From Anaerolineales bacterium (lineage in GTDB: Bacteria > Chloroflexota > Anaerolineae > Anaerolineales > Villigracilaceae), in assembly GCA_020847355.1 (NCBI GenBank), contig JADLCG010000061.1, forward strand, positions 1 to 7,861: a stretch of DNA of 7,861 bases. Reading direction: 5' to 3'. Under the pieces are notes generated by a model that saw only the letters and a list, made by a program, of their open reading frames with translations, did no database searches and was not told where the DNA came from. Made by a program: the position numbers and the translations under genes. Of the stretch, positions 1-4,892 are shown piece after piece (the first letter of the stretch is position 1; each line of letters opens with the position of its first letter).

Positions 1-68
1 GTTGCCATACCGCCGCGCCCAAGCTCAGATATAATTTCATATCGTCCAAAGTGGGAAGGGATTGCCAT
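1..68 (-). CDS. Ser/Thr protein kinase, N-terminal end only (runs off the left edge)
   Basis: Reading the minus strand from the ATG at 68-66 gives MAIPSHFGRYEIISELGRGG followed by M-A-T, then the window ends. The pattern RYEI-x-x-x-LGRGGMA is the start of a Hanks-type (PknB-like) kinase domain: the first beta strand followed by the glycine-rich ATP-binding loop (G-R-G-G-M-A). Such kinases transfer phosphate from ATP to Ser/Thr of partner proteins and often have C-terminal sensor or membrane parts, none of which are visible here. No Shine-Dalgarno sequence sits at a usual distance before the ATG, but a -10 box lies 8 bases upstream, so the message may be leaderless. The gene diverges from the DtxR gene and shares the 219-bp gap with it. 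The family call is fairly safe despite the short stretch; domain architecture and substrate are unknown. Confidence 0.8.
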   Translation of the reverse strand, partial: MAIPSHFGRYEIISELGRGGMA

Positions 69-287
69 AAGCACAAGTATAAACCACCTTTTTGTTGAAA
101 TGCAAGAAATCTGACGCGAATTATCGGAATAGGGCGGCTACAAGTAAGATTATCTTCGCGACGTTTTATTCCCTGACGCGGCGTAGTATAATTTCAACGA
201 AACCAATAATTTAGATATTTGTAATAAAATTACCTTATATTTTAGATTGTATTTAATCTTCAATTGGGTTGACAACTTTGGAGTTCA
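69..287. other. Divergent intergenic region between kinase and DtxR genes
   Basis: No gene is seen in this gap. Its left end carries the kinase promoter. Its right half is AT-rich and holds a TATAAT at 187-192 that could be the -10 box of the DtxR promoter, giving a leader of about 90 bases; no convincing -35 was found for it. Two small dyads lie in that leader: GTAAT/ATTAC at 221-233 (3-base gap) and AGATT/AATCT at 244-259 (6-base gap). Either could be an autoregulatory site for the DtxR-type protein, but neither resembles the classical DtxR or MntR box, so this is speculative. Confidence 0.4.
76..105 (-). promoter_or_regulatory. Candidate promoter of the kinase gene, leaderless type
   Basis: On the minus strand, TATACT occupies 81-76 and a weak -35-like TTGCAT occupies 105-100, with an 18-bp spacer. 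Transcription would start about 7-8 bases after the -10 box, at or next to the A of the start codon (68). The -10 match is good (5 of 6) and the -35 match is poor (3 of 6). The same geometry recurs before the TetR and PEP carboxylase genes. Confidence 0.45.
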
Positions 288-989
288 ATGACCGTAAGCC
301 TTGCCATGCGGCGTTATGCCGCTGAAATTTACCGCCTGCAACAGGATAATGAACAAGTTTCGCTTTCGCTTTTAAGCGCGCATATTGACGCTTCGGCGCA
401 AGCTATTTCTATGATGGTTAAGCGCCTCACCAAAAACGGATACTTGGCTTATGAACCCTATCGCGGGGTGCGGCTGACGGCAGAAGGCGAAAAGATCGCC
501 ATGCCCGCTTTGCGGCGGCATCGCCTGACCGAAGTTTTTCTCGTCAAGGTGATGAAATACGATTGGGCTTCGGCGCATGAATTATCTGACGTTTTTGAGA
601 AAGGCGTGAGCGATGAACTTGAAGATCGCATGGATGAATTGAGCGGCTTCCCAACGCGTTGTCCGCACGGAGAGCCGATACCTTCCAAAAAGGGCGTAAT
701 GCCTGAGGTCCAGGATGAGCCGCTTGCCAATGTGCCTTCCGGTTCAGATTGCATCGTCAGCCGCGTGCGCACGCACGATCTGGAGAAACTCAATTATATT
801 GGCGATCTAGGTCTCGTGCCGGGCACGCCGTTTCATCTTTTAAGTTGCGCGCCGTTCAAGGGACCGTTGCGCTTGGAAATGAAACCGCAGGGGCATATCA
901 TTGGCTATGAGTTATCGCAATCCATTTGGGTGGAAGTGACGAAAAAAGGCGCGGGTAATAAATTACCGCCGCTGAAAAATAGAATTTAG
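288..989 (+). CDS. DtxR-family (iron/manganese-type) transcriptional regulator with FeoA-like C-terminal domain
   Basis: This 233-residue protein has the three-part plan of the long DtxR/IdeR class. Residues about 5-65 form a winged helix-turn-helix. Residues about 70-135 form the metal-binding/dimer domain (RRHRLTE, then AHELSDVFEKGVSDELEDRM, then CPHGEPIP). Residues about 150-218 form an SH3-like FeoA domain (IGDLGLVPGT). Family members bind Fe(II) or Mn(II) and repress metal uptake genes. Aligned by eye with DtxR, the ancillary ligands (His79, Glu83, His98) and Glu105 look kept. The primary-site positions Met10, Cys102 and His106 appear as Arg, Asp and Lys, and the MntR ligands Asp8 and Glu11 as Arg and Ala, so metal sensing may be altered. 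The start at 288 is chosen because GGAG lies at 280-283; the in-frame ATG at 306 has no such site. The gene is followed after 30 bp by a PLP enzyme, probably in one operon. Confidence 0.88.
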   Translation: MTVSLAMRRYAAEIYRLQQDNEQVSLSLLSAHIDASAQAISMMVKRLTKNGYLAYEPYRGVRLTAEGEKIAMPALRRHRLTEVFLVKVMKYDWASAHELSDVFEKGVSDELEDRMDELSGFPTRCPHGEPIPSKKGVMPEVQDEPLANVPSGSDCIVSRVRTHDLEKLNYIGDLGLVPGTPFHLLSCAPFKGPLRLEMKPQGHIIGYELSQSIWVEVTKKGAGNKLPPLKNRI

Positions 990-1004
990 CGAAAATCGCT
1001 TTTT
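988..1004 (+). terminator. Small hairpin plus T-run between the DtxR and PLP-enzyme genes (weak terminator or attenuator)
   Basis: AGCGA (988-992) and TCGCT (996-1000) form a 5-bp stem with an AAA loop, followed directly by a run of T to 1004. The stem begins inside the TAG stop codon of the regulator gene. It is short for a full terminator but has the right form for partial termination, which would lower expression of the downstream gene relative to the regulator. Confidence 0.35.
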
Positions 1005-1019
1005 ACGGAGTTAAATCGT

Positions 1020-2282
1020 ATGTCTCTTGATCTTGCCGTCATCCGCAATCAATTTCCGGCGCTACGTCGCCCGGCTATTTTTTTTGACAACCCAGGCGGC
1101 ACGCAAATTGCCCAGCCGTCTTTAGACCGCGTAACCCGCTATTTAGTGGAAAGCAACGCTAATCACGAAGGGGCGTTTGCTACCAGTATCGCTTCTGACG
1201 CGGTATTAGATGAAGCGCATCGCGCCATGGCGGATTTTTACAACGCCGCTGAGCCGCAGGAAATCATCTTCGGCAACAACATGACCACGCTCACGCTTCA
1301 GTTCAGCCGCTCGCTTTCGCGCGAGTGGAACGCCGGCGATGAAATTATCGTCACGCGCCTTGATCATGACGCAAACGTGACTCCCTGGGTTTTAGCCGCG
1401 CAAGATCGCGGCGTGAAAGTCAATTGGGTGGATTTTGACGTAGAAGACGGCACGCTCAAATTGGAAGATTTGCGCAAAGCGTTGGAGCGCAAACCGAAAT
1501 TATTAGCCATCGGCTACGCCTCAAATTCTTTGGGGACGATCAACCCGATCCAGAAAATTATTGATTTGGCTCATGCCGCCGGAACTTGCGTCTATGTGGA
1601 TGCGGTGCAATACGCTCCGCACGGCGCAATTGACGTTCAGAAATTGGATTGCGACTTTTTAGTTTCTTCCGCTTATAAATTTTTCGGGACGCACGCCGGC
1701 ATTCTGTATGGCAAGCGCGACCTGCTAGAAAAAATGTACGCTTACAAAGTGCGCCCCGCCACCAATCAACTGCCCGGAAAACTTGAAACCGGCACGCAAA
1801 ACCACGAAGGTATTGCGGGCGTATTAGGCGCAATTGAATATTTTGAATGGCTCGGCAAAGAATTTGGCGGCGAGTTTATAGACGGATTAAAAGAAGAAAA
1901 TTATCAGGGGCGGCGCTTGGAACTAAAAAAAGCTATGACGGCGATCCACGCCTACGAATATGAACTCTCGCGCAGTTTATTATCCGCTTTAGAATCTATC
2001 CCCGGCTTGCGGCTTTATGGCTTAACCGATGCCCGCCGCCTGGATGAGCGCGTGGCGACTTTCTCTTTTCGCTTGAAAGATATTCATCCGCGAACCGTGG
2101 CGGAAAAACTAGCGCAGGAAAATATTTATGTGTGGGATGGAAATTACTACGCCCTTAACGCTTCCGAACGTTTAGGCGTGGAAACGCAAGGCGGCATGGT
2201 GCGCGTCGGCGCTACGCATTACAACACGTTGGATGAAGTTGTCAAATTGAAAGAAGCGTTGCTGAAAATAGCGCAAGCATAA
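1020..2282 (+). CDS. Cysteine desulfurase-like PLP-dependent aminotransferase class V protein (VC1184/TIGR01976-like)
   Basis: This 420-residue fold-type I PLP enzyme appears full length. Visible landmarks are FFDNPGGTQ near the N-terminus (residues 21-29), a His that should stack on the cofactor (His116 in RLDHDAN), Asp194 and Gln197 (VDAVQ) that hold the PLP ring, the Schiff-base lysine Lys220 in SSAYKFFGTHAG, and ETGTQNHEG (256-264). The overall sequence resembles the 'cysteine desulfurase-like, VC1184 subfamily'. True NifS/SufS desulfurases carry a catalytic Cys in a C-terminal loop. Here the only cysteines are Cys190 and Cys211, both before the PLP lysine, so persulfide formation in the usual way is doubtful. 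The real reaction may be another C-S or amino-acid lyase or transaminase reaction. GGAG at 1007-1010 supports the start at 1020. The gene lies 30 bp behind a metal-type regulator, hinting at iron or sulfur metabolism; this is inference. Confidence 0.85.
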   Translation: MSLDLAVIRNQFPALRRPAIFFDNPGGTQIAQPSLDRVTRYLVESNANHEGAFATSIASDAVLDEAHRAMADFYNAAEPQEIIFGNNMTTLTLQFSRSLSREWNAGDEIIVTRLDHDANVTPWVLAAQDRGVKVNWVDFDVEDGTLKLEDLRKALERKPKLLAIGYASNSLGTINPIQKIIDLAHAAGTCVYVDAVQYAPHGAIDVQKLDCDFLVSSAYKFFGTHAGILYGKRDLLEKMYAYKVRPATNQLPGKLETGTQNHEGIAGVLGAIEYFEWLGKEFGGEFIDGLKEENYQGRRLELKKAMTAIHAYEYELSRSLLSALESIPGLRLYGLTDARRLDERVATFSFRLKDIHPRTVAEKLAQENIYVWDGNYYALNASERLGVETQGGMVRVGATHYNTLDEVVKLKEALLKIAQA

Positions 2283-2576
2283 TCGTTATCTTGACGAGTA
2301 GATTGTGCCGCGTAGGCGAAAAGCCATAAGTAGCGGATCGCAATTTACGGCTGTGCGCGAGCCGGCGCTTCGGTTTTTGAAAAGTTGGCAGAACCCTGGG
2401 GCGGCATAACTGTCGAGCCGAAATATAAACGCGCGTCGCCGGCGCGGGCAAAACCACAACGACTTACCTCATTCCGCGTTTGTATGATCCTACCAGCGGA
2501 GTTTGATTAATCAGAACCGGTTTCCTTCAATCGTTCTTGTTGACGCTGAGGTTTACCATGTCTTTTTCTCTCTCTC
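2283..2576. other. Gene-free stretch of about 300 bp with a decayed coding remnant
   Basis: No intact gene is present between the PLP enzyme and the TetR promoter. The middle (2334-2503) reads as a broken ABC-exporter fragment, listed separately. No terminator for the upstream operon could be recognised. The stretch 2504-2576 gave no supported feature. Confidence 0.6.
2334..2503 (+). pseudogene. Relic of an ABC exporter ATP-binding subunit (Walker A region)
   Basis: Two adjoining pieces in different frames look like parts of an MsbA/MdlB-type ABC exporter. From 2355, in the first frame, comes ARAGASVFEKLAEP, resembling the linker after the last transmembrane helix (typically A-x-A-x-A-x-x-x-F-E-x-L). 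From 2438, in a second frame, comes AGAGKTTTTYL then IPRLYDPTSG, which is a Walker A motif plus the stretch that normally follows it in exporter nucleotide-binding domains; a TGA at 2504 ends it. In an intact protein several dozen residues separate the two pieces; here about 20 codons do, implying a deletion as well as a frameshift. Signature, Walker B and transmembrane segments are absent. The Walker A piece is the stronger evidence; the linker piece alone would not convince. It is probably a dead remnant of a lost transporter gene, possibly once tied to the neighbouring TetR regulator. Confidence 0.5.
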
Positions 2577-2606
2577 TTGACAAACTTACTGCTTAGTAAG
2601 TAAAAT
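2577..2606 (+). promoter_or_regulatory. TetR gene promoter, leaderless type
   Basis: TTGACA (2577-2582), an 18-bp spacer and TAAAAT (2601-2606) make a near-consensus sigma-70-type promoter. The expected start point, 7 bases after the -10 box, is 2613, exactly the A of the ATG. There is no Shine-Dalgarno sequence before this ATG, which fits a leaderless message. Confidence 0.7.
2584..2601. promoter_or_regulatory. Operator O1 of the TetR regulator
   Basis: This is a perfect inverted repeat: ACTTACT, four spacer bases GCTT, then AGTAAGT. It fills the gap between the -35 and -10 boxes of the regulator's own promoter, so binding would block RNA polymerase. The same arms with the same spacing recur at 3203-3220, which strongly suggests a single cognate binding protein. 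Confidence 0.8.
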
Positions 2607-2612
2607 CCCCGC

Positions 2613-3185
2613 ATGGTTAAGATAGAAAATTCCAAGAAAACCATAATGAATCTAGCAGAAGAGTTATTGCAAGATAGAGGTTTCAACGGATTCAGTTATG
2701 CCGATATCGCCGGTCAACTTGGAGTTAAGAATGCCGCCATTCATTATCACTTTCCCAGCAAAGAAGAGCTAGGCATTGCTGTGATCAAACGCTATCGCGA
2801 GCGTTTCAAATTGTGGGTTAATAACTCAAGAATAAAAGATTTATCGTATCCGGAAAAGTTGGATTGGTTCTTTAATATTTACTCTGATTTTCGCGTGAAT
2901 AATGGGAAGGTTTGCCTGGTGGGCGCTTTAGAAGTTGAATTTAATTCAATTCCTGAAGGCTTGCGTAAGGAAGTGGAGTATTTGAATCGAGAAACGCTCG
3001 TTTGGTTAGAAGCAATACTCGCAGAAGGCAGAGAGGCGGGCGCTTTCCAATTTAAAGGCACGCCTGCCAGCAAAGCCGCAGTGATCTATTCCAGCGTGCA
3101 GGGCGCATTGCAAATGGCGCGCGCGCTTGGGACGAAGAAATTTTGTGAGGTGGTGGAACAAAACAAACAGGATGTGCTGGTCTAA
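2613..3185 (+). CDS. TetR/AcrR-family transcriptional repressor
   Basis: The protein has 190 residues, a normal length for the family. The N-terminal DNA-binding domain is clear: residues about 8-55 include GFNGFSYADIAGQLGV and the recognition-helix segment NAAIHYHFPSKEEL, the classic TetR helix-turn-helix. The rest is the helical ligand-binding and dimer domain, with a single Cys101 in GKVCLVGAL and a QGALQMARALG segment near the C-terminus. Such proteins dimerise, bind an inverted repeat and let go when a small ligand binds; the ligand is not predictable here. The ATG at 2613 has no Shine-Dalgarno site and sits at the predicted transcription start. An identical-arm operator precedes both this gene and the hydrolase 61 bp downstream, so autoregulation and control of the hydrolase are likely. 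Confidence 0.92.
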   Translation: MVKIENSKKTIMNLAEELLQDRGFNGFSYADIAGQLGVKNAAIHYHFPSKEELGIAVIKRYRERFKLWVNNSRIKDLSYPEKLDWFFNIYSDFRVNNGKVCLVGALEVEFNSIPEGLRKEVEYLNRETLVWLEAILAEGREAGAFQFKGTPASKAAVIYSSVQGALQMARALGTKKFCEVVEQNKQDVLV

Positions 3186-3194
3186 TTTTTTTTG

Positions 3195-3227
3195 TCGTCA
3201 AAACTTACTATTTAGTAAGTTTATATT
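3195..3227 (+). promoter_or_regulatory. Candidate promoter of the hydrolase gene
   Basis: A -10-like TATATT at 3222-3227 lies 20 bp before the ATG, with an imperfect -35-like TCGTCA at 3195-3200. The 21-bp gap is longer than usual, so the exact boxes are uncertain, but the operator between them mirrors the layout at the TetR promoter. Unlike the regulator gene, this one has a leader with a Shine-Dalgarno site. Confidence 0.4.
3203..3220. promoter_or_regulatory. Operator O2 of the TetR regulator, before the hydrolase gene
   Basis: ACTTACT, spacer ATTT, AGTAAGT: the same 7-bp arms and 4-base spacer as O1 upstream of the regulator gene. It lies just upstream of a -10-like TATATT at 3222-3227 and a good ribosome site (AAGGAG, 3232-3237). 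Repression by the TetR protein is inferred. Confidence 0.8.
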
Positions 3228-3246
3228 ATCGAAGGAGAAAATATAA

Positions 3247-4056
3247 ATGTCTATCGTAACCCCTAGCAATGAATTACAAGTTATGGTTAAGAAGGTGTAT
3301 AAAATATTTTTCACGCCGAATAAGTATGAAGTTAAACCGTCTGATGAAGAAATTTTGAAGAGCGGAAATAATTTTAGGCTTAAGCATGAAGCGCTTGAGT
3401 TGGCGGTCAGCGCTTGGGGAGATGAATCCAATCCAAAAGTTTTATTAATGCACGGTTGGGGCGGCGCACGCGCGCAGATGACTGGTTTTGTGAAGCCGTT
3501 GTTAAATGCCGGTTATTTTGTCGTGGCTTATGATCAACCCGCGCATGGCGAATCGGATGGGAAGCAAACTAATATTTTAGAAATTGCGCCAACGCTGGCT
3601 GTGCTGTCAAATCATTTTGGAAAATTCGATTTCATCATTGCTCACTCGCTTGGGACATTGATCACATCGTATGCGTTGGTCAATCAAATTATCCCGTCTC
3701 CTTCCAAATTAGCGTACTTCGGCGCCTTCAATCGGTTGTTGGATTCTCTCCCGCGTTTTCAAGCGCTTGCCCAATTGTCCGATGAAACGATGCGCGGTTT
3801 GGAAGATATGCTCTTTGAAAATCATAGTAAAGATTTGCTTGAATCAATTACGAATGCAAAATTAGCCCAACAGATTCACATTCCCGCGTTGATGTTCCAT
3901 GACAAGTCGGATAACGTCACGCCTGTGGATGACAGCCGCGCCATCGCCAAAGCGTGGAAAAATGCCCGCTATGTTGAAACAGATGGACTGGGTCACAGAG
4001 GCGCGTTGCAGTCGAAAGAAATTCACGAGCAGGTGATCAAATTCTTGAAGAGTTGA
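3247..4056 (+). CDS. Alpha/beta hydrolase, likely serine hydrolase of unknown substrate
   Basis: This 269-residue protein has the full alpha/beta-hydrolase set. HGWGG (residues 69-73) supplies the oxyanion hole. The nucleophile elbow is AHSLG with Ser134; the first position is Ala instead of the usual Gly of G-x-S-x-G. Asp222 (SDNVTP) and His250 (GLGHRG) are the likely remaining members of the triad. No signal peptide or membrane segment is seen, so it is probably cytoplasmic. Residues 1-45 form an N-terminal extension before the core fold. An esterase, lipase-like or C-C hydrolase activity is possible; the sequence does not say which. AAGGAG at 3232-3237 supports the start. Together with the upstream TetR gene it forms a repressor-enzyme module, which suggests the enzyme acts on, or protects against, the compound sensed by the repressor (inference). 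Confidence 0.88.
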   Translation: MSIVTPSNELQVMVKKVYKIFFTPNKYEVKPSDEEILKSGNNFRLKHEALELAVSAWGDESNPKVLLMHGWGGARAQMTGFVKPLLNAGYFVVAYDQPAHGESDGKQTNILEIAPTLAVLSNHFGKFDFIIAHSLGTLITSYALVNQIIPSPSKLAYFGAFNRLLDSLPRFQALAQLSDETMRGLEDMLFENHSKDLLESITNAKLAQQIHIPALMFHDKSDNVTPVDDSRAIAKAWKNARYVETDGLGHRGALQSKEIHEQVIKFLKS

Positions 4057-4073
4057 CCCTCTTGCTTCACTTC

Positions 4074-4115
4074 AAAACAACTTCCCAAAATCTAATGACT
4101 TTGGGAAGTTGTTTT
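4074..4115. terminator. Bidirectional intrinsic terminator between convergent genes
   Basis: AAAACAACTTCCCAAA (4074-4089) and TTTGGGAAGTTGTTTT (4100-4115) form a perfect 16-bp stem with a 10-base loop. Because the outer stem is A-rich on one side and T-rich on the other, either strand yields a stem ending in U-rich sequence. It serves the hydrolase gene on the plus strand and the ArsR gene on the minus strand. Two bases of the ArsR stop codon (4116-4114) lie inside the stem. Confidence 0.88.
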
Positions 4116-4419
4116 ATTTGCTCATTACTTTTGCGATAGATACAGGCGTGATTTGAAGTTTGAAATCTACTACTTCGTAATAGCGCATGGCTTTGCCGTC
4201 GCCTGAAAGCTCAAGATTACTTTTTACCAAACCGGCGTCTTCCAATTTTTTCAAATGCATAATCAACAAAGGTCTGCTAATTCCAATTTCGCGCGCCAAT
4301 TGACTGACATAATTAGTTTCATTTACAAGCGCTTTGATGATTTGCAAACGATGTGGATTTGCTAAGGCGGAGAGCGTCTCAAGTAGTAAATCCGAACCTG
4401 ATAGCGCGACCATAGTCAT
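4114..4419 (-). CDS. ArsR-type winged-helix transcriptional regulator
   Basis: This is a 101-residue, single-domain winged-helix protein. LSALANPHRLQIIKAL (residues 16-31) is the typical ArsR opening helix. The helix-turn-helix is about residues 38-60 (VSQLAREIGI, then SRPLLIMHLKKLEDAGLV), followed by the wing (LELSGDGKAMRYYEV, 69-83). It has no cysteine, so the classic ArsR metal sites are absent and the signal is unlikely to be a thiol-bound metal. The start codon overlaps the stop of the upstream small membrane-protein gene in an ATGA at 4419-4416, showing translational coupling and one operon. The next in-frame ATG, two codons later, is less likely because of this overlap. A plausible role is autoregulation through the dyad in the operon promoter. 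Regulator class is confident; target and signal are unknown. Confidence 0.88.
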   Translation of the reverse strand: MTMVALSGSDLLLETLSALANPHRLQIIKALVNETNYVSQLAREIGISRPLLIMHLKKLEDAGLVKSNLELSGDGKAMRYYEVVDFKLQITPVSIAKVMSK

Positions 4420-4670
4420 TGCACTTCGCGTAAGATTTTCTCAATGGACGCAAGGCGAGTTTGAATATCTTTCAATACTTCCATTGTTTTTTCCTGCGTT
4501 ACTGCAGATTTTTGATTGAACTCAACCGTCGCTTCTGCTATTTTTTCATATTTAGCTACTTGTTCTTGATTGGTTTCTGTCTTTGTGGCAGATAGACCCT
4601 GCCATAACCCCACTACAATGATAATGGTGACTGCCGCAATAATAAAAACGATTAAATTATTGCCGTTCAT
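4416..4670 (-). CDS. Small membrane protein with one transmembrane helix and a coiled-coil tail, function unknown
   Basis: This 84-residue protein begins MNGNNLIVFIIAAV. Residues about 6-26 are a single hydrophobic helix near the N-terminus. Residues about 33-84 are polar, charged and helix-favouring with heptad-like spacing (for example EVLKDIQTRLASIEKIL), consistent with a coiled coil. The start at 4670 is chosen because GGAGG lies at 4679-4675, four bases upstream; a longer in-frame reading to 4754 would begin upstream of the predicted transcription start and inside the -35 box, so it is rejected. Topology is not certain; the short N-terminus suggests a signal-anchor with the tail on one face of the membrane. 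It is the first gene of an operon with an ArsR regulator overlapping by four bases, so it may be the signal partner or the regulated product. I do not recognise a named family. Confidence 0.78.
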   Translation of the reverse strand: MNGNNLIVFIIAAVTIIIVVGLWQGLSATKTETNQEQVAKYEKIAEATVEFNQKSAVTQEKTMEVLKDIQTRLASIEKILREVQ

Positions 4671-4694
4671 TTTGCCTCCGGGAATTTGATTTTT

Positions 4695-4714
4695 ATGAAA
4701 TTTAGATATTTCAT
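4695..4714 (-). promoter_or_regulatory. Second inverted repeat in the operon leader
   Basis: ATGAAAT (4695-4701) and ATTTCAT (4708-4714) are perfect 7-bp arms around a 6-base centre. The left arm of the larger dyad shares the TTCAT core with this repeat. It could be an extra binding half-site array or a leader RNA hairpin 15 bases upstream of the GGAGG site. Confidence 0.4.
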
Positions 4715-4739
4715 GTGTAATAAATATTTTACACATGAA
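4710..4739. promoter_or_regulatory. Large dyad overlapping the operon promoter, probable ArsR operator
   Basis: TTCATGTGTAA (4710-4720) and TTACACATGAA (4729-4739) are perfect 11-bp inverted arms with an 8-base AT-only centre. The dyad covers the -10 box and the expected transcription start of the minus-strand operon, an ideal place for repression by a dimeric winged-helix protein. The link to the ArsR protein of the same operon is inference from position. Confidence 0.7.
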
Positions 4740-4754
4740 GTGAAATCCTGTCAA
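4726..4754 (-). promoter_or_regulatory. Promoter of the membrane protein/ArsR operon
   Basis: On the minus strand TTGACA occupies 4754-4749 and TAAAAT occupies 4731-4726, separated by exactly 17 bp. This is the best promoter in the window. Transcription should start near 4719, giving a leader of about 49 bases that contains the GGAGG site. Confidence 0.75.
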
Positions 4755-4852
4755 TAGTTTTGCCTGGTGAGAACCTGCGTCCTTTTTCTAGAAAGAAATA
4801 AGTCTTGGCTTGTTTCGCTAGTCAACTTTCCAACTCCTCCTAATTGATCTTA

Positions 4853-4872
4853 CATTACCCAGATGGGTAATG
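4853..4872. promoter_or_regulatory. Perfect dyad upstream of PEP carboxylase, probable operator
   Basis: CATTACCC (4853-4860), AGAT, GGGTAATG (4865-4872): perfect 8-bp arms. It ends 20 bases before the -10 box of the PEP carboxylase promoter, in the -35 region, so a bound protein could repress, or activate a promoter with a poor -35. It is not related to the TetR or ArsR dyads of the window; the binding protein is unknown. Confidence 0.6.
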
Positions 4873-4892
4873 CTTGAACGCCTGGGCTTTGT

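Noticed and set aside
269..274. TTGACA just before the DtxR gene as a -35 box.
   Set aside because: A partner -10 box would fall inside the coding sequence, downstream of the supported start codon.
458..793. Minus-strand open frame of 111 codons inside the DtxR gene.
   Set aside because: It is antisense to a clearly conserved regulator gene, and its Ser/Arg-rich product is typical of a shadow frame.
2242..2457. Minus-strand open frame of 71 codons over the end of the PLP enzyme and the gap.
   Set aside because: It is antisense to the PLP gene end and the ABC relic, has no ribosome site, and its basic, low-complexity product matches nothing recognisable.
2507..2580. Minus-strand basic peptide tail ending RQQERLKETGSD before a stop.
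   Set aside because: It has no start with a ribosome site, and its upstream part would run through the TetR operator and promoter; it looks like chance coding.
4334..4519. Plus-strand 61-codon open frame antisense to the ArsR/membrane-protein operon.
   Set aside because: It has no ribosome site and crosses the ATGA junction of two well supported genes on the other strand.
4671..4754. N-terminal extension of the small membrane protein (in-frame ATG at 4754).
   Set aside because: The extension overlaps the TTGACA/TAAAAT promoter and the predicted start point, while the ATG at 4670 has GGAGG four bases upstream.
4785..4794. Palindrome TTTCTAGAAA between the ArsR operon and PEP carboxylase.
   Set aside because: A 10-bp AT-rich palindrome is expected by chance, and it lies outside both promoter cores; nothing else supports a function.
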